Shown: positions 47,542-48,653 of the stretch, one piece after another
Numbering within the stretch: the first letter of the stretch is position 1
How the letters are laid out: the number at the start of each line of letters is the position of its first letter
Source of the DNA: a virus
Virus record (IMG/VR): IMGVR_UViG_3300025009_000157
Location: 1 to 48,653 of that record
Length of the DNA: 48,653 bases
Direction: 5' to 3' (one strand)
Made by a program: the position numbers and the translations under genes
The notes under the pieces: generated by a model
What the model was told of the DNA's origin: nothing
Database searches by the model: none
The model's input: only the letters and a program-made list of their open reading frames with translations

Positions 47542-47880
47542 TTATACGCCAGTTATGAATTTGTACAGGGTGAAGACAACGCCCGCACAAGCAGAGAATG
47601 CTCCGATACTCATGAGCATGACCTTTATGCCTTCTAGGATGCTACTTCTCGCACTGGCAGATATTGCACTCTCTGTCTCTAGGTCTCCTACGCGCTCTTC
47701 CACACGGCCTTGCGCCTGTGTAAGGGTGTCTAACTTTGTCTGTATGATACCGACAAGAACAGAGGTCTCACTCTGCTTCTGTAACAACTGCTTGATGTCT
47801 TCTTGTATACTGCTTATAAGGTCATAGAGCATATCGGGTGTTACCGTTCGCGCTATGGCGGCAGAGGTATAGTCTGACAT
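47542..47880 (-). CDS. XhlA/holin-like membrane protein with coiled coil
   Basis: 112 aa from 47880 with GGAG 9 nt upstream; the longer reading from 47991 runs through the promoter and is rejected. Residues 15-75 form a coiled coil (DLISSIQEDIKQLLQKQSET, VGIIQTKLDTLTQAQGRVEE). One membrane span ends it (VMLMSIGAFSACAGVVFTLYK, about 86-106). That is the plan of XhlA-type lysis proteins. It is the first gene of the first late transcript. Confidence 0.7.
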   Translation of the reverse strand: MSDYTSAAIARTVTPDMLYDLISSIQEDIKQLLQKQSETSVLVGIIQTKLDTLTQAQGRVEERVGDLETESAISASARSSILEGIKVMLMSIGAFSACAGVVFTLYKFITGV

Positions 47881-47947
47881 GGGAAAAGGCTCCGAGCAAA
47901 GCGGACATCGTGTGGGCAGCAGGGCATATCGCGCCCATCTGTCTTCC

Positions 47948-47975
47948 ATTATACATGCTCCCAGACATGTGTCAA
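47948..47975 (-). promoter_or_regulatory. Late sigma-70 promoter, right end
   Basis: Read on -: TTGACA (47970-47975), a 16-nt spacer and TATAAT (47948-47953). It drives the lysis-type genes, small terminase and exported fibre genes. It shares its 24-bp upstream block (47970-47993) with the 37817-37845 promoter. Leader to the first gene about 60 nt. Confidence 0.92.
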
Positions 47976-48063
47976 GAAGGGAAATGGCCATCCATGCATG
48001 GGCCTCCTCACGCCCTGTGCGCGCACTGTATAGGCTGGGGCAAGCGCGGACGCCCTTTGTGCC

Positions 48064-48092
48064 CAGCAGCGTTCAGATTCTGAACAAACCTA
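48064..48092. promoter_or_regulatory. 29-bp dyad element, copy 8 of 8
   Basis: CAG, cagc, GTTCAG, ATT, CTGAAC, aaac, CTA, in the non-coding stretch 47881-48312 between the divergent late and early promoters, 89 bp upstream of the late -35 box. Apart from this dyad, the late promoter and the hairpin at 48277, I see no gene in that stretch. Confidence 0.85.
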
Positions 48093-48276
48093 CCCACAAG
48101 GGCAGGGGCGCAGCCCCATGCTGAGGGAAGACAAGTTTTGGCTATCCATTAATAGTCTGCGCATACTGAAAACCTGGTACCGAGCGCAGCAAGCGCTCGC
48201 CTACCCCCCAGGCCGCCCCTCTTTGTGGTCAGGGCGCCCGCGCCGCCTCCTGTGTGCGGGCAAGTGGCCTGGCGGA

Positions 48277-48311
48277 GCGCCCATGCTCTTATGTTCTGCA
48301 GCATAGGGCGC
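48277..48311. other. GC-rich hairpin at the border of the terminal repeat
   Basis: GCGCCCATGCT (48277-48287) pairs with AGCATAGGGCGC (48300-48311) with one bulged base and a 12-nt loop. It ends two bases before the right repeat copy begins. Upstream (48170-48276) is GC-rich with more short inverted repeats. A packaging, recombination or replication structure is possible. Confidence 0.6.
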
Positions 48312-48343
48312 TCGCCGCCGGGCGGGAAAACTGTCCAAAGGGG

Positions 48344-48372
48344 TTGACACGATTTGCGAAATGGTGTATAAT
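48344..48372 (+). promoter_or_regulatory. Second copy of the leftmost early promoter
   Basis: TTGACA 48344-48349, 17-nt spacer, TATAAT 48367-48372, identical to 32-60. It would transcribe rightwards out of the window, which in a circular or concatemeric genome means back into the left arm. Confidence 0.92.
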
Positions 48373-48509
48373 ATATCCGTTGGGTGAAGAAGATCAGCCC
48401 GGCACGGATTGCCCCCCGAGGGCAATGGATCTTTGACAACGGGCACAGACGGTCAATGTTCTTAATGGCATTCATGCCAAATTATCCTATCACAAAAGGG
48501 AGAAATATC

Positions 48510-48653
48510 ATGAAGACATTCAGAACATTGACCGGCAGGAGGACGTATCGGACAGGCATCTCTGACAAACGTCGGGTTTCCCATTGTGAGGCGAGGCGCC
48601 TCGCATGCCTAATTGTAAGCCCCCCACCCCACCCCATTTTGACCACTTTCCCT
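48510..48653 (+). pseudogene. Deletion remnant of the first early gene
   Basis: The start codon and ribosome site match those at 199. After MKTF the frame runs into the sequence that follows the first gene elsewhere, reading RTLTGRRTYRTGISDK and then Arg- and Pro-rich residues to the window end. Joined to the left arm at 981 it would stop after ten more codons (a total near 58). It is the product of the 638-bp deletion, not a conserved gene. Confidence 0.75.

Larger units (their letters stand above)
48313..48653. repeat. Terminal repeat, short (right) copy
   Basis: 341 bases equal to window positions 1-205 joined to 844-980, minus one base in the leader hairpin. It carries the same promoter and ribosome site but lacks the first gene. 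The junction shows the 6-bp microhomology CATTCA (206-211 and 844-849 of the left copy). Confidence 0.92.

Noticed and set aside
1-48312. Lysogeny module
   Set aside because: No integrase, excisionase or divergent repressor pair is visible; the only HTH proteins are a truncated XRE and a MazG fusion.
48313-48653. Assembler overlap artefact
   Set aside because: A k-mer overlap would be exact. This repeat differs by a 638-bp deletion, a hairpin change and a 3-nt change, so real variants or true ends are more likely.

Overview
The window is an essentially complete genome of a tailed bacteriophage with a podovirus-type gene set. It has a unit of about 48.3 kb, closed by an imperfect repeat of its first 980 bases at its right end. 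The phage looks strictly lytic: I see no integrase, excisionase or CI-type repressor switch. It has no RNA polymerase of its own, and the promoters I can find are near-perfect host sigma-70 promoters. The host is not identifiable. A Gram-negative host is suggested by four Sec signal peptides, a lipoprotein beside the lysis-type genes and a T7-like set of ejection proteins.

Layout. Two arms are transcribed towards each other. The left arm (+ strand, 0.2-19.25 kb) holds the early and middle genes. First come a strong promoter and a dozen tiny genes of unknown function (0.2-5.2 kb; host takeover is a guess). Next comes the DNA metabolism block: ATP-dependent ligase, PD-(D/E)XK nuclease, nucleoside deoxyribosyltransferase-like protein, Sak4-like ATPase, ssDNA-binding-type partner, ParB-methyltransferase fusion, HTH-MazG fusion, M15 peptidase (likely endolysin), UDG-family-A DNA polymerase fusion and a DUF3987-like ATPase. 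The right arm (- strand, 47.9-19.0 kb) holds lysis-type membrane genes, small terminase, three very long exported Thr-Pro-repeat or tail-fibre proteins, large terminase, portal, scaffold, decoration, major capsid, adaptor and tail proteins. It ends with four genes in the order of T7 genes 13-14-15-16 (GNAT-like, glycine-rich membrane-like, Q-rich, giant 1970-residue ejection protein). The two arms collide tail to tail with a 239-bp antisense overlap at 19.0-19.25 kb.

Control. Consensus promoters lie at 32-60 (repeated at 48344-48372) and 4443-4471 on +, and at 47948-47975 and 37817-37845 on -. The two late promoters share a 24-bp block that includes and precedes the -35 box. Rho-independent terminators are visible at 10841-10914 (+) and 30151-30197 (-). 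A hitherto unnamed 29-bp dyad (CAG, 4 nt, GTTCAG, 3 A/T, CTGAAC, 4 nt, CTG/CTA) occurs eight times across both arms, mostly just upstream of start codons or late promoters. It is the best candidate for an undescribed regulatory or genome-organising system here.

Other oddities. The two copies of the terminal repeat differ by a clean 638-bp deletion that removes the first gene, with 6-bp microhomology at the ends. A leader hairpin is almost exactly inverted between the two copies. Late structural proteins, including a fibre with an S74-type chaperone end, carry Sec signal peptides. The tail-fibre gene (37.9-41.0 kb) and a small patch at 12.9-13.45 kb look foreign in codon use.
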